DNA of 64,000 nucleotides. It comes from Diphasiastrum complanatum. Taxonomy: Eukaryota > Streptophyta > Lycopodiopsida > Lycopodiales > Lycopodiaceae. The notes below the pieces were generated by a model. The model was given only the letters and a program-made list of their open reading frames with translations. It was not told the DNA's origin and searched no databases. A program made the translations under genes and the position numbers. The DNA is taken from positions 45,357,592 through 45,421,591 of the forward strand of contig CM055109.1 in NCBI GenBank assembly GCA_029204225.1, in the 5' to 3' direction. This document shows, one piece after another, positions 22,491 through 34,510 of this stretch (within the stretch, counting starts at the first letter, position 1; each line of letters opens with the position of its first letter).

Positions 22491-23325
22491 TTATTTTGCT
22501 TCTGCTGAGATGTCTTTTGCAAATAAATTTGCAGCATTACGGTCATAATCAGAGTCATCTTTAAGATCTTCTTTGGTTATAGATTTGTTTGTTGACTTGC
22601 TCAAAGATTTCTTCTTCGAAGAATTTTTGTGCTTCATTGAAGAAGATTTTGATTCAGGCTTTGAAGAGCCTTTGCTTCTTGTGGTGACTTTAAATAGTTT
22701 TTCTACGTCACTTGGCATGGACTGGTCTTCTGTCTTTGCCAATTTTCTTTCAATAATCAATCCTCTGCACTACAGCATTAGTCGAAGCTTTTGTTTTCGA
22801 GTTTGCAGCAGCTGGTGTTGCTACATACTGGTATTCTGGTCGTGGCTTCTGTGGCTGAGGGCAGTCAGGATACTTGTGGCCATGCTCCCTACAGTTCGAA
22901 CATAGCGGTACATATCCAATCGACCTTCGTGGCTGAGGACAGTTAGGTGAAAAATGTCCTGGCTCTCCATAGTTGTAACAATTTCCCGACACTGGTTTAG
23001 TCGTAGTTTGTATCTTCGCTGCTCCAACAAATTCTGGAGGATTGCGTCTTTTTGGTGCAAACTTTGGTCTATCCTGCTGGGCTGATGCTGCAGTACCCTG
23101 AACATAATTAGTAGTTGCATCATTTTGAAAAATGAAGAGTACCTCCTAGGCAGGATCTTCAATATACTTTACATTCACAGGTTGTGTAGTCTTTCTTAGA
23201 ATGTCCAGAAGTTCCACATTTCGTACACCATATTCATGTGTTATAAGAAGAAGCTTTTGGTCTTTTGTCTGCAACTTCAGATATCTGCACTTTCAAATCA
23301 TTAAATTTCTTATTAACCACCAGTT
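22491..23325 (-). pseudogene. Gypsy C gag C-terminal part with three zinc knuckles
   Basis: Minus-strand pieces read CTKCGTSGHSKKD (about 23215-23170), CYNYGEPGHFSPNCP and CSNCREHGHKYPDCP, then a Lys/Ser-rich linker (22491-22760). The middle knuckle has Tyr for the second Cys, a G-to-A change. Spacing is the canonical CX2CX4HX4C, unlike families A and B. Stops and frame changes occur between the knuckles, so this gag is inactive. Confidence 0.82.
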
Positions 23326-24405
23326 GGCAAGAAACCCATTGGTTGCAAATGGGTATACAGAACTAAGTACCATGCAGATGGAAGCATAGCAAAGCACAAA
23401 GCAAGATTGGTAATCAAAGGTTACGCACAAAATAAAGGCATTGACTATGAGGAGACCTTTGCGCCGGTTTGTAAGTGGAATACTCTATGTCTACTTATTT
23501 CTTTAGCTTCACATTTTGGTTGGCCTTTGCATCAGATGGATGTGAAATCTGCTTTTCTAAATGGTGAGTTAGAAGAAGAAGTGTTCATGGATCAACCTGA
23601 AGGCTTTGTAACGAAAGGACATGAAAATAAAGTATGTTGCTTGAAGAAAGCGCTTTATGGTCTTTTATATGTCTTATGCTTTGATGGTATCGTTGCTTTG
23701 ATTGCTCTTTATGTTGATGACTTGATTATTACGGGAAATAATCAAGAGATGATAGACATGATCAAGAAAGACCTCATGGAACAATTTGAGATGACGGATC
23801 TCAGCCTGATGCATTACTGCCTTGGAGTAGAAGTGTGGCAAAAAGGACATGAAGTGGGTTTAACACAGGTGAAGTATGTCAAAGAGTTGCTGCACAGGTT
23901 TAGGTTGCAGGATTGCAAACCAGTAAACACTCCTATTGAACCAGGTAAAAAGCTTTCTAAGCTTGATGAATCACAGTCATTTGATGCTACACTATATAGA
24001 CAGTTAGTAGGGAGCTTGATTTACCTTACCACAACTAGACCAGATATATGCTATGTTGTTGGCATTGTAAGTCAGTTCATGGCAGCACCTATGGAAACGT
24101 ATTGGAAAGCAGCTAAACGTATTTTGCGTTATGTGAAAGGCACTTCAGAGTATGGCTTGATTTACACGAAGCATGATGGTTTACCTGAGTTGTGTGGCTA
24201 TGTGGATGCGGACTGGGGAGGTGACTATGATGATCGTAAATCCACCTTAAGATATATATTCCAGTTTTGTGGTAATTGCTTTTCCTGGTCTAGTAAGAAG
24301 CAAAGTACAATTGCTCTTTCCACCACAGAAGTAGAGTATAAGGCAATGTGTAGTGCTGCACAAGAAGCTATATGGTTGAGACAAATCTTGGAAGAATTGG
24401 CATGA
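23326..24405 (+). pseudogene. copia-2 reverse transcriptase and RNase H start
   Basis: Contains MDVKSAFLNGELEEEVFMDQ, ALYVDDLIITGN (active site intact), HYCLGVEVW, CKPVNTPIEPG, TTRPDICYVV, GYVDADWGGD, STIALSTTEVEYKAM and stops after LRQILEELA. Between KKALYGL and IALYVDD about 70 residues of the palm are missing, an in-frame deletion that removes the conserved KQAPRAWY segment, so the polymerase cannot be functional although the frame stays open. Confidence 0.9.
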
Positions 24406-24659
24406 AGCAGAAAAATCCCACGACTTTACATAGCGATAGTCAGAGTGGCATTCAGCTAGCAAAGAATCCAGTGTTCCATGCAAGAACTAAACACATTGAG
24501 ATTCAATATCACTTCATACATGAGAGGCTGCTGAGTTGTGAAATTCATGTTGTTCATTGTAGCACAGAAGAACAACTAGCTGATATTTTCACTAAGCCAC
24601 TTACTGGAGAAAAGTTTGATAAGTTTAGATCAAAGCTTTCTGTACTTAAAGTTTGTTGA
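24396..24659 (+). pseudogene. copia-2 RNase H C-terminus
   Basis: One frame later than the upstream RT: TLHSDSQSGIQLAKNPVFHA, KHIEIQYHFIHERL and EEQLADIFTKPLTGEKFDKF, the conserved end of copia pol, with a stop at 24657-24659. A frameshift near 24400 separates it from the preceding piece. Confidence 0.9.
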
Positions 24660-24714
24660 CTTTAAAGCTATGTATATAACTGTATAAAAAGTGACTCTAC
24701 TTTAAGGGAGAGAG

Positions 24715-24974
24715 TTAGAATCACTGTGTTACTGTACTGTGGGTCCTATCAGTGGATAAGGATCAGTTGGCCTCGCCACGAGGCAAGTCAACGGGACACG
24801 CGTCCCGCCAATGGCAACCTGGGTCATGCATGGGTTGCCTGAGTGAACAACTATATGTACAATGTAATTTCATTTTGAAAAATACAGTTGCTATGTGAGC
24901 TTGCTGAGGAGACTGATTTTTTGTCTGTGTTACTGTGTAGCATGATCTGTGTTCCTGTGCAAAGCAAATTCTAA
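24715..24974 (+). mobile_element. copia-2 3' LTR
   Basis: About 260 bp from TTAGAATCACTG to GCAAATTCTAA, with matching inverted ends TTAGAAT/ATTCTAA directly after the polypurine tract. The usual leading TG is absent or altered. Confidence 0.6.
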
Positions 24975-25139
24975 GTGTTTGATGTGACTAAGGTACATTC
25001 ATTTTCATGGAAAGTAGTGCAGGCAGATGTATAAAGAAGTTAAAAAATGATATTTTAATTAATTTATTGTTATTTTTCTCTCTCCGACATGGCATTTCTT
25101 ATAGGGCCCTGTTTAGTCCCATATTTTATGTAACGCCAG

Positions 25140-25644
25140 AGATAGTACAACCTAAAGGATTGTTATAAGTCAGGAAAAGTACCTAACCAGTGTACTCCAC
25201 AAGTATGGCATGGAAGACTGCAAATCGATAGACTCGCCCATGGATCCAAGATTCAAGCTTTCGGAAGACATGTTCCCAAAGACTGAAGTAGAATAGAAAG
25301 AAATGTGTAAATACCCCTATCAGTTGATAGTTGGATCGATGATGTATGCTGATCTGCACATGACCTGATCTAACATACACAGTCAACACATTGTCGCAAT
25401 GCATGAATCCAGACCTACTACATTGGAAAGCTCTTCAAAGAGCATTGAGATACATACAAGCCATGAAGCACTATGCTTTGTGCTATGATGGAAATACAAA
25501 GGAAGTTAAAATAGCAAAATTAAGTTACTATCATACCAACAGTGTGTTGGCTGATATTTTGACAAAGCCATTGTCAAGAGGAAAACATGCTACCTTAGTT
25601 AGTATGTTAAATTTTCATTTAGGTGCAGTAAGCTCAAGGGAGAG
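25140..25644 (+). pseudogene. copia-3 RT/RNase H remnant with internal deletion
   Basis: Reads KYLTSVLHKYGMEDCKSIDS, MDPRFKLSEDMFPK, YPYQLIVGSMMYADL, then in another frame LLHWKALQRALRYIQAMKHY, jumping to SYYHTNSVLADILTKPLSRG at the end of RNase H. Most of RNase H is missing. It ends in CAAGGGAGAG, the polypurine tract. Confidence 0.85.
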
Positions 25645-26295
25645 TGTTGGAGTTTAATCTTACTGCTACTCACCTGAATACATCTTTTGAGTACTCATGT
25701 ACAATGTATAAATCCACTCTCTTCAATAGTCTACAGAAATGAACTATTATTCGAGACAGTTTGCAGTTTTACACACAAATTCAAAAAGTCTTCAAAATTA
25801 CACAGTTATTCAAAGTAGAGCAAAGCACGACTTGACACTTGATAATATTCGACTTCGAGTCCCACGACTCACCATCGACATCGACTTGACAAGTCAACCA
25901 GTCAACTCGACTCGACACTTTTGAAATTCGACACTTTCGATTGTCGAATGGTACCACTCAAAATGGAGCTCTTCCTCTGCTGAATCCAATGCAGACTACG
26001 ACACCGTTATACTATTATGTAGTAACTGCCAGTCTCACGTCTGCATATTGCACAGTTTATACTAAATAGTAGCATTATCATATAAACTCTACATCGTGCC
26101 TAAACCCTCTGATTAGCCATGATCTTTGTAAACTTGTATATATACAATAAATCAGAAGCCATCAAAATGGATGCATAAACAAGAGTTCAAGTATGAACTC
26201 CATTGTATCAGATTTTCTAATTTCTCAAAATTGGAGATCTTGAGAGAGAGTGAGAGTAATTCAAGAAGATAGAGATATAATTTGTATCCATAACA
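25645..26295 (+). mobile_element. copia-3 3' LTR
   Basis: Begins TGTTGGAGTTTAATC right after the polypurine tract and probably ends near CCATAACA at 26295. Contains TGTATATATACAATAAATCA as a likely TATA region. The right end is inferred. Confidence 0.5.
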
Positions 26296-28606
26296 AGCGT
26301 AGTAGGATCCCAGTGCTTAGCGCACCAATAGTGTGAACCATATTCGAACACAAGATTCACCCCTTCATGATTTGATCATTGTTATCATAATAGCTAATAT
26401 ACAAATTTCATGTTTTCTTTAATTGAATTAGCACTATCCAATGCTCTCTAAGTTGTTTTCTCTCTTTCTTTATTGATACTTGCCCCATCGACTAACGTTA
26501 AATATCTGATTCAAAGAGCGCATGATTGTTTCGCTCTCTTCATGGTTGTCTAAGACACCTACCCAAATATTCTACCAATAGAAGAACGATCCAATTAATA
26601 ATCAAAATTCGATAGTTCAATTCGATCTTTTATAATTCATTGTTTTCTTTCTCTGGTGAGAACTCTTCGAATTCGAGAGTCTAGCACCCAAGAAGGTCGT
26701 TTATGAGCTCACCAACATCCACAAGGTTAGATAAGCTTATATTCACTAAATTTCTTAGGATTGTTTGTTTTAAAAGTGTGCTTATCATTGTTCCAACCAA
26801 TTGTGGAGGCAATAAAAGGCCTTCATTAGTTTGACCATATGGTGTTTCAAAATCTTACTCCAATATCAATCATTTTTTTAAAAAGACCCCCAATTAGAGT
26901 TAGTCATACTGGAAACAATGATTGCTTTACTAAAACCTACTCTTTATTGACACTTTTTTTTTTTTCTAATGTGCAACCTAACCTAACTTGTAAGGCCTTA
27001 AGAAAATTTTAATAATTATGTTCAACCCTCTATCGTTTGATGGACTTGCATGTCATGCTTGGAGTATTTTAACAGAAAATAATTGCAAGTTGATAGGTCT
27101 AAATTTAATGGAAAATTTGCAAGTTAGTTCACGTACCCAAGGCACTAGGACATATGGTTCCATAAATGGATTATCAATCTTGCCACTACTTTTCCCTTAG
27201 AATCCTCGAATTCTCAAAATTCTAATTCACACAGGGGAAAAGGAATCCAAACTCCCAGAGGCAGTCTTCTTAAATAATTCTCAATTTTATTCTCACTTGC
27301 AATTAGTTATACTTCAGGATTTGAAGGTCCTCACTTTTGTTTCCATTGGTTGGAGAATCTCTAGCTCACTATTTTACCCTATTGGCCATTGGAAATTCTT
27401 GGAGATTGGACTTTTGTCCTTCCTCCCTTCATACAAGATGACAACTTGTTTTATGTGGATATTACCATATTGGAATCTACCTAGTTAAAGCTTCCACCCT
27501 TTGGTATCCAAGCCATAGCCTTTGCGTAGAATGAACATGTCGTGGGCTATTTGGAATAAAAGAAATACATCTTTTCTCAAAAAACATCTCAAACGTATGC
27601 ATACCAAGTTCCTGGTGTTCAAGTTGATAATTGTACATTGCAACTCCAATTTAAACTCGGAATCTTTAAAATTACGTACAAGAAAGAACGTGCAAAGAAT
27701 AAAATATATCTCGAAATAAAACAAAATAGGTAACTTTTTAAGGAAAATGTCAAATAAACATACACTAAAAATTTGTACAAATTTGGCATACGCTCACAAA
27801 AGATATTCTTCTAAAACGGAATGTATCCAGATCATAAATAAATACAATAAATGATAATGTCCATAATATTAAAGTTATCTAAGAAAAGTAAAAGCATCAC
27901 TTTGGTCAAAAATCATGCAGTTCTTCTTGATTCCCCAAGCATAGGTCGACCATGTTCCAAAATTCTCAAAATATATCATGGGGGGACCCAGCCATGAAAA
28001 ATAAAAATACAACCACCACCATCAAGTAAAATGAAAGAGAGGAGGAATAGTGTAGTTTCACATTGCACTCTGACGCAAAAAGAACATGTGATTGTCTCAA
28101 CTTCTCTTGCCAGTCCTAAAATACACAGAGTAAAGTGATTTGTTTTGAGTATAAGGGTTTAGCTAGCTTGATATGGTTCATGGAACATTGTAGTAAATTT
28201 GTACTTAGCATGGATACAAAATGGCGTATCACAACATCCTAACAATGATGCATCCTTGATTAAAGGAATATAAGAGCAATTTAGACAATGACAACAAATA
28301 CAATCAATGTGTGCTCTTGTATTTTCCAGCAAAGCAATTACACTTGAAATGCATCCCTAGCAAATGAAAGATACTTAAGAGCATAAATATTCAAATACTT
28401 CAATAGATTCACATCATAGAATCCATGATAATTCAATTGTTTAAGATTTATACTTTCAGCCATTAAAACTGTACAGCGTACAACTATAAGAATTAGCTGA
28501 TTCCCCAACTCTGTGTGTCCGTCTAAAATAAAATTGTAATCTGTTGCAGAAAGGGATATGGATAGACCAACTACTATGCACAAATGCTTTGAGATAATTT
28601 AAAGAC
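26296..28606. other. Intergenic, no recognised feature
   Basis: AT-rich. Short open frames around 27018-27720 resemble no family I can name. The right part is the 3' flank of the choline kinase gene. Confidence 0.4.
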
Positions 28607-31600
28607 TTAGACGAAGGATTTCTTCTCATGATATTGTTGGAATCTTTGCCTTGCATAATCCTCAAAATCAAAGTCTATTTCTGAGAAGCTTGCCTGCACA
28701 CAAGATTCACTTGACTCTGTCAATTTACTTGATTAACAGGTATCCTACAAAAAGTTCTTTTCGTTGATCATTTAAGGAAGTGACCCTAACCACAAACTTG
28801 CAGTTGGTACTGGCAAACTTTGCAGTATTGTTACAAAACCATTGAGTTTATGTCATGGTTGACATATGTGACTTTTACTGCCAGCAGTATGACTATTTGT
28901 GCATGGACAGCCGAATCAGACTCAAAAACTTAACATTTTGGAACATTGCAGCAAATGTCATTACAAAACCAGGAGCATTCAGCTTATTTGTGCATGTGGT
29001 AATGAAAGTGCTCACCGAAATAATTCCCCATAAACCCCAATGGAGATGGCTTGCTAAAGAATAAGCATCAGTCTCTCTCACTAGAGTTTCCACTTGAAAC
29101 TGGCTGACAGATTCTCCTGTATAAAATCCATGCAGTTCAATCACTTTCAAATGTCTAGGGCTTCTATTACATTCAGATCATTTGCACGCTCTGTCAGTTG
29201 GATTTGAAAGTTCCAGGGGCCAATAACTAAAAAGCTTTGAATCCCCATAACTTTGATCCACAATCTCCGTACTAAATGATTGATCATCTTTTCCAAGAGT
29301 CAAACTAATGAAAATGATAATTGTACTACTCTAGTTGTAATTTGAGACAACTGAAATCTTAATTTCAGTGAGTCTAAGATAGACATTAAACTAGCATAGC
29401 TCATACCTGAGGACTGAAGATACGCTTCAATGAATCTGCATTGTTCCTCAAAATCTGTCACAGCATTTTCAGAAACTTTTGAGATTGCAAGGCTTTTTAA
29501 TATTTAATTCACAATTTTCCTACCTACACATTAAAAGTAGCCGCATATATATGCTTACACGACAAATATGAATTGGTAGCACAAAACTGACCTGGGTACT
29601 TAGATTGGTCTAATAAATGAGGTGTTTCTGAATGGTAATTGGCTGTCATCTCACAAAAGTGATTGGCAATGTCAAAAGCGATAGGGTTATAGGTTGCATA
29701 CTCATAGTCCTGGAAAAAGCTTCTAGTTGTTAGACACCGAGGCATTTCAGACTAACAAGGATCATGCTCACATGCCTCATGCACACAAAGAACCCTTCAA
29801 GCATTGAATGACTAACGACAAAAAGAATGATTTTCAATAAGAGTCTAATCAAACTTCATATGAACGGCCCCCAAAGTAAAAACTAGCATGTGCTAAGAAT
29901 CTATACATGTAGCACAATACACTGAATTCTATGCTCAGAAGTCACACAACAATATTCAACATTTCAAGCCTTTGCAATATGTCATCACCTTAAAACTAAA
30001 CCTTAGTCAGTTGTAAAAACCAGCTCGCACCCATTCAGTTTCTAGAATCAGCATACTTCAGCATCTGCTACTTACCGAGGAGATAGACAAATATAACAAC
30101 AAAATAAAAACTTCACCAAGAAAACCATCTCTTTGAAGCAGGAATATGGGTTACTTTCCTAACAACTACATGGAACTGCTCTTCAGAGAATCAGAACACA
30201 TCCAATTCTTAACCTGAATGATAATTCAGAACAAAAGTTAGAAAGACTCACTATCAGCGTTATCGAACCATCATCTTCATTCATCATAATATTTCCATAC
30301 TGCAAATCATTATGGCAGAAACCAAGAACTTGATCAGACTTTGATAGCTTGCGTTCTAATTCAGAGATCTCATGACCCAAATTGTTCAACTGGAACTCCT
30401 CATTATGCTCTCGTCTTCCCACTTCCAAAGCTTTGGCCAGCCAGTCTCTGGGGAATCAGATACACAGATGTTACTAGCAAAAACTCCAAAATGCAGAAAC
30501 TATATCTTGTAGTGAAATAATAATCTATTTTTTAATGTAGCATGTAAGTAGAAAAAAATACAAATTTTTCTACATAGAATGAAGTTTTAGAGAAAAACTG
30601 AGTCATTTTGTGATTGAGATGATGATGAGGCTGAATCATCCACTTGATTGATATTTTTTTAAACGAGTGCTGCCATCTTCTACTTACGGCAATCCACAAG
30701 GTAACATAAAGCTATGAACTTGTCTGAAAGCCAATTTACAAATAGAATAAAATGATATGCCAAAACGTCCCCAGTATCTCAGCTCTGTTAAAACACATAG
30801 GAAGCAATAGAAAGCTTTCACCATAAACTGCAATATTGGAAAGACTGAGTCAGTTACGAGAACAAAGCGACAAGGCTAAATCATCCAGTTGACTGGTGTC
30901 TTGTGGGTGTTGCCATCTTCTTGTGGCAATCAACAAGGCAACATGAAGTTTATAAACTGTTAAGATTTGTTGAATAAGCATTTAATGGTACAGTGAGAAG
31001 TCCGAGATATATCTTGAATGAAACCATTTTTTGTACCTTAAGCGCTGCCAAATCTTGGGTTCCTGTGGCCCAGGCATGGAAAGCTGGTGAAATTCTCTGA
31101 GTTTGACCGCAATAGACACAGATATCTCAGGATCACGTAAATCTGCCGCTGAAAGGGTCTGCAGAATTCCGACAGGCCAAAACGACACAATTATGTTCTT
31201 AAATACAACGGCCTTTGCTACAAGAAGGCAAAATGGCTATCAATTTACAAGCGTAGTTGAAATTCTAGAACTGCAGACCTTCTGCTTAGCAACAAATTCA
31301 AAGATGTTTTCAAGAAATTTCTAGATCTAGGAAGCTACTGCTTAGGACTAGATTTTATAATGAAGAACCTATAATGGAGAACAAACGAACTTTTGTAAAT
31401 CGTTTCCGGCAAACTAAAGCATAGCCTCACTGAAAACAGAGCTAGAAATAAGGCCTCTCTTCACACCAAAAAGCTATGCTCCAAAGACAAATCAAATTAA
31501 TAACTTTAAAAAGGTCTAAGATGGCAGAAAAGGTTGAGGTGTTCAGATGTCATAAAGCACATAGAGTTTATTATGATATCAGCCTTACTTCCAACTTCTA

Positions 31601-32095
31601 CTTAATGTACAGTTTTCTCCCCTACCAATACAAAATGGCTAGCAGTTTTAAGTGTAGAGAAGAATACCTACCCTGGCCTTCAGAAATTCTTCAACACGTC
31701 CGTTAGGGAACCTTGCGAGCAACAGTGGACCCTGTCGATGCTTCGACATCAGCTCAAATGTAAGGATTTCGTCTTCTCTTTTGAATAAAAAGTCATTATT
31801 TTCACCATAGATACGAACTAAGACCTTCCGAGGTCTTTTACCTTGCCCCCTTTTCCAGAGACACTCGTACACCTGGTTAGTCATCGCTCCCTTCATCCTG
31901 GTGATGGTGAGATCTTGACCGTCAGGAATATCTGGCCACCTTCCAGCCAGCCTGTGGAGAACCCCATATGCCTCTCTGGGTATCTGATGGTTAGATATCT
32001 CTACTGCCTTGTTTCCTGCTTTCACTGTGCTCGGGAGATCAGAGTTGTCACACTGCATGGACACCATTAAGCTGTTTGCAACAGCCATATGAGTA
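28607..32095 (-). CDS. CEK: Choline kinase (choline/ethanolamine kinase family), seven coding exons
   Basis: Phosphorylates choline with ATP, the first step of the CDP-choline route to phosphatidylcholine, in the cytosol. Coding exons on the minus strand: 32088-31672, 31158-31037, 30447-30252, 29709-29592, 29454-29407, 29116-29016, 28693-28607, all with GT-AG introns and compatible phases, giving 363 codons including the TAA at 28607-28609. Motifs in order: [11 protein letters not shown] (nucleotide loop), [25 protein letters not shown], the catalytic [13 protein letters not shown] (Brenner motif), [20 protein letters not shown] (metal-binding Asp), [12 protein letters not shown], and [16 protein letters not shown] at the C-terminus. 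The length is usual for plant choline kinases. ATG at 32088 is chosen because an acceptor (AACAG, 32100-32096) lies 7 bp upstream, implying an intron in the 5' UTR. Choline rather than ethanolamine specificity is inferred from overall resemblance to plant CEK1-3. Confidence 0.95.
30590..30960. repeat. Degenerate direct repeat in choline kinase intron 2
   Basis: Segments at about 30590-30715 and 30838-30960 share ACTGAGTCA, GGCTRAATCATCCA, TTGCCATCTTCT and CAAGGYAACAT in the same order, about 65-70 percent alike by eye. Both lie inside the intron between coding exons 2 and 3. Confidence 0.65.
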
Positions 32096-33400
32096 CTGTT
32101 CACGAAAGAATTGTACTAACTTTTTAGTGTATCTACATTTTACCAGTGAGAAATGTTTTCACGATTGCACTATAGCACAACTGTTTTTACTTCTTAACTC
32201 AGCATGTAGTATATGTGTAAGTTTCCAGCTTTCCATTTGCCATACAGAAATGGCTTTATTGAAATTTAATATTGAATTTTTTTAAAACGAGAACTTGATT
32301 GCAAATATTGACAAAATGATCATACTCTCACGACAAGAAATAGAACAAATTTTATCATAAAGCGGCCTCAGCGGAAGTATGCAGATTTTCAAACCTCATT
32401 ACATCTCGATAATAAAAGTCAATGAAAAACATACTGAACCTTATGTAAAATTATTGAAGCAATCGTTCCTGGTAGACACCTTACTTGTTACTTTCCGAGG
32501 AACATGGGCGGTAGATCTATCTCAGATCACATAAAAGATAATTGTCACAATGAAAATGATATTATCCTGTAGAGTAGCATAACAGAATGTACAATTTCCT
32601 GAAAACTAACTAGGATACGCAAATGAGTGGAACATTCAAGAAGACAAAAAACAGCATTTCTGAGAACTTGACACCAACTTGAAAGAAGCAAACAAATCCG
32701 ACACACAAAAACCTAAACAAGAACATTAAATGTGAGTCTGTGCCTAATTACGACGAGATGATACAGACGAAATGAACAACATGCTCAAAAGCGATTATTC
32801 ACATCTGTCGGTGAAATACATGAAATGGAATACTCACACACGCTTTTCACTTCCGCACAGCGGCTTCAGAGTTGTTTGAGACGTTTCAATTCAACCGTAC
32901 CGCCAGGAAAGAAACCGGTCTCAAATAAACCATAAATCAGAACCTGATCCTCAAAATGAGCGAAAAAACCATCCACAGAAAGCGCGAATTCTTCCGCAAC
33001 AGGCAAAACAAGGCAAATGATCGAAAAGCCAACCTAGATCCAACAAAATCAATCAAAGCACGTCAGAAACACGATGAAGAAGACGATGGAATGCTTCGTT
33101 TTTATTCTCGTCTGCTGCTGCTGCCATAAAATAATGGAAGGGAGAAACCGAAGGGAGATGGAAAATCTAAGGACAAAAGGTGGGATTCAGCATCAACGGC
33201 AAGCAATTTCCAGGAATCTGAAGGCGGGAAACGTGTCAGACATCGGACGCTCCATGTTGCTCCTCGCTGGCTCGGTCTATTCAAGGCCAGGCCATCATCC
33301 CAGCGTCTCCCTTAATTAAAGGCTTGTGCCTACGTGTAGGATAAGTCCCTAATCCAAGGACTTTTTTTGAATTTTTGCATCCCATAAAACGCCGAAAATT
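32096..33400 (-). promoter_or_regulatory. Probable 5' UTR intron, leader exon and promoter of choline kinase
   Basis: The acceptor 7 bp before the ATG requires a non-coding upstream exon. Candidate donors on the minus strand are CTAG/GTTGGC near 33033 and GTGT/GTGAGT near 32835. GC content rises at about 32750-33300, as is common for leader exons. No convincing TATA box can be fixed. An 81-residue plus-strand frame at 33074-33319 lies opposite this leader and is probably chance. Confidence 0.4.
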
Positions 33401-33404
33401 AAGT

Positions 33405-33735
33405 TCAAACCATAATGAAAAGATGGTGAAATTACTTTAAATTAGGATGAACCATAATGTAATAGTCATAAAATCATCTATTTTCTCCGTCAACTTTCTT
33501 GCAAATTGGTGGAAGCTGTCCAGCGCCCTACCATCAGTCATAAAATTGAGTTGAACCATAATGAAAAACGGTTGTAAATTTAGGCTAAACCAGGTCGAAC
33601 CATAATGCATCGGTTGTCAATTTAGGCTAAACTAATGAAACAGCTGTACAATAAGTTTAGGCTAAACCATAATGAGACGGTCATGAAATTACATTAAATT
33701 AGTTGAACCATAATGAACCAGTCGTGAAATTCTAC
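33405..33735. repeat. Degenerate tandem repeat around AACCATAATG
   Basis: AACCATAATG recurs near 33407, 33450, 33553, 33599, 33665 and 33711, mostly followed by A-rich sequence, GGTTGT or GGTCRTGAAATT and TTTAGGCTAAA. Unit length is about 45-60 bp with one larger gap. Confidence 0.75.
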
Positions 33736-33779
33736 TCTAAGTTATGCCCTTGCATCGACTTTTACTTAAAACGTCTAAA

Positions 33780-33813
33780 AGGCTCCTACCCCGCTGCTTG
33801 GGGTCAAGAGCCT
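33780..33813. repeat. Small imperfect inverted repeat
   Basis: AGGCTC and CCCC pair with GGGG and GAGCCT around a 7-nt centre, separated by unmatched bases. It lies between two repeat arrays and could extrude as a hairpin. Confidence 0.5.
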
Positions 33814-33889
33814 AAAAAAGTGTAGAACTCCACATGCGCTTTCAATTGACATAAAAATCATAGGAAACAAAATTTGTTGACTCTTGCTT

Positions 33890-34510
33890 GGACACATGTC
33901 ACATGTGATTTGATATAGAGCCTCTGGACTTTTTGGGCTTATTGACCTTTATGTTCGAGATCCCATGAACTCTTTTGTGTAAACACAAAAAAAGGACATA
34001 AAACCCTTCGAAAAGAGTAAAAATTGACGGTAGAGCTCTTAGAACACATAAACATCATATACAACTTCTTGGTGGATCTTTTTGAAAAGATGTCATCTCT
34101 AGATTGGTTTATGTTGAGAGCCCATGGACTTTATTATTGCCACAATGTCCTTGAATGCATCAAGGCTCATGATCTTTTTATGTAAACACGAAAGTTTGAC
34201 AATCATGCCATGTGGTGCCAAAGAAATTCAATTACAAATTTTATATAAGAAACTCCACGATCTAAATAGTGCAAGGAGCCTTGCCCAAGGGAGGAGTGTA
34301 TGTCTAAATTATGGGGAAAAATTGTAGGCAAAAATATTTGAGGACCATTTTTTGGACATGTGTCATTTATGGATTGGTTTACCCGTGGTTTATAAGGGCA
34401 TGATTCCTTAATGCTCCAAGGCCCATGGGTTTGCGTGTAAACAAAAAAAGAGGACAATTATGCTAGATATGGTCCTCATAATAAACTACAAAAATTTGGC
34501 TAGGATTTTA
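33890..34510. repeat. Three degenerate tandem copies of a 200-250-bp unit
   Basis: Ordered landmarks recur three times: ACATGTSTCA, GAGCCCATGGACT-like, and TGTAAACACAAAA-like at about 33977, 34179 and 34433, followed by GGACA or GACAA. Spacing is about 206 and 254 bp. Confidence 0.6.

Larger units (their letters stand above)
18240..23325 (-). mobile_element. Ty3/gypsy element C, truncated at both ends
   Basis: Minus-strand order is gag knuckles, lysine-rich linker, RT, RNase H, integrase, an 11-bp-like repeat spacer, then the start of a third ORF. RT before integrase is the gypsy order. No protease signature (D-T/S-G) can be found between gag and RT, so that part seems deleted. The gag end abuts copia-2 near 23326 and the third ORF abuts family B near 18240. 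No LTRs are visible. Confidence 0.85.
23326..24974 (+). mobile_element. 3' half of a Ty1/copia element (copia-2) with 3' LTR
   Basis: Starts abruptly inside RT (KPIGCKWVYRTKYHADGSIA) and runs through RNase H, a polypurine tract (AAGGGAGAGAG, 24703-24713) and a short LTR. The 5' part is missing at the junction with gypsy C. Confidence 0.88.

Noticed and set aside
27018-27724. Possible LINE or DIRS-like coding fragments
   Set aside because: A few suggestive words but no conserved RT or endonuclease motif could be found.
28855-29064. Plus-strand frame overlapping choline kinase exon 6
   Set aside because: It is the shadow of a well-supported exon on the other strand.
32088-32103. Upstream GTG start extending choline kinase by five residues
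   Set aside because: A splice acceptor lies between, and the ATG at 32088 is the first conventional start in the exon.
33074-33319. Plus-strand 81-residue frame with a signal-peptide-like start
   Set aside because: It lies opposite the probable choline kinase leader exon, has no homology I recognise and no supporting gene structure.
33405-34510. Possible CRISPR-like repeat array
   Set aside because: Repeats are degenerate with irregular spacing, and the window is plant nuclear DNA.
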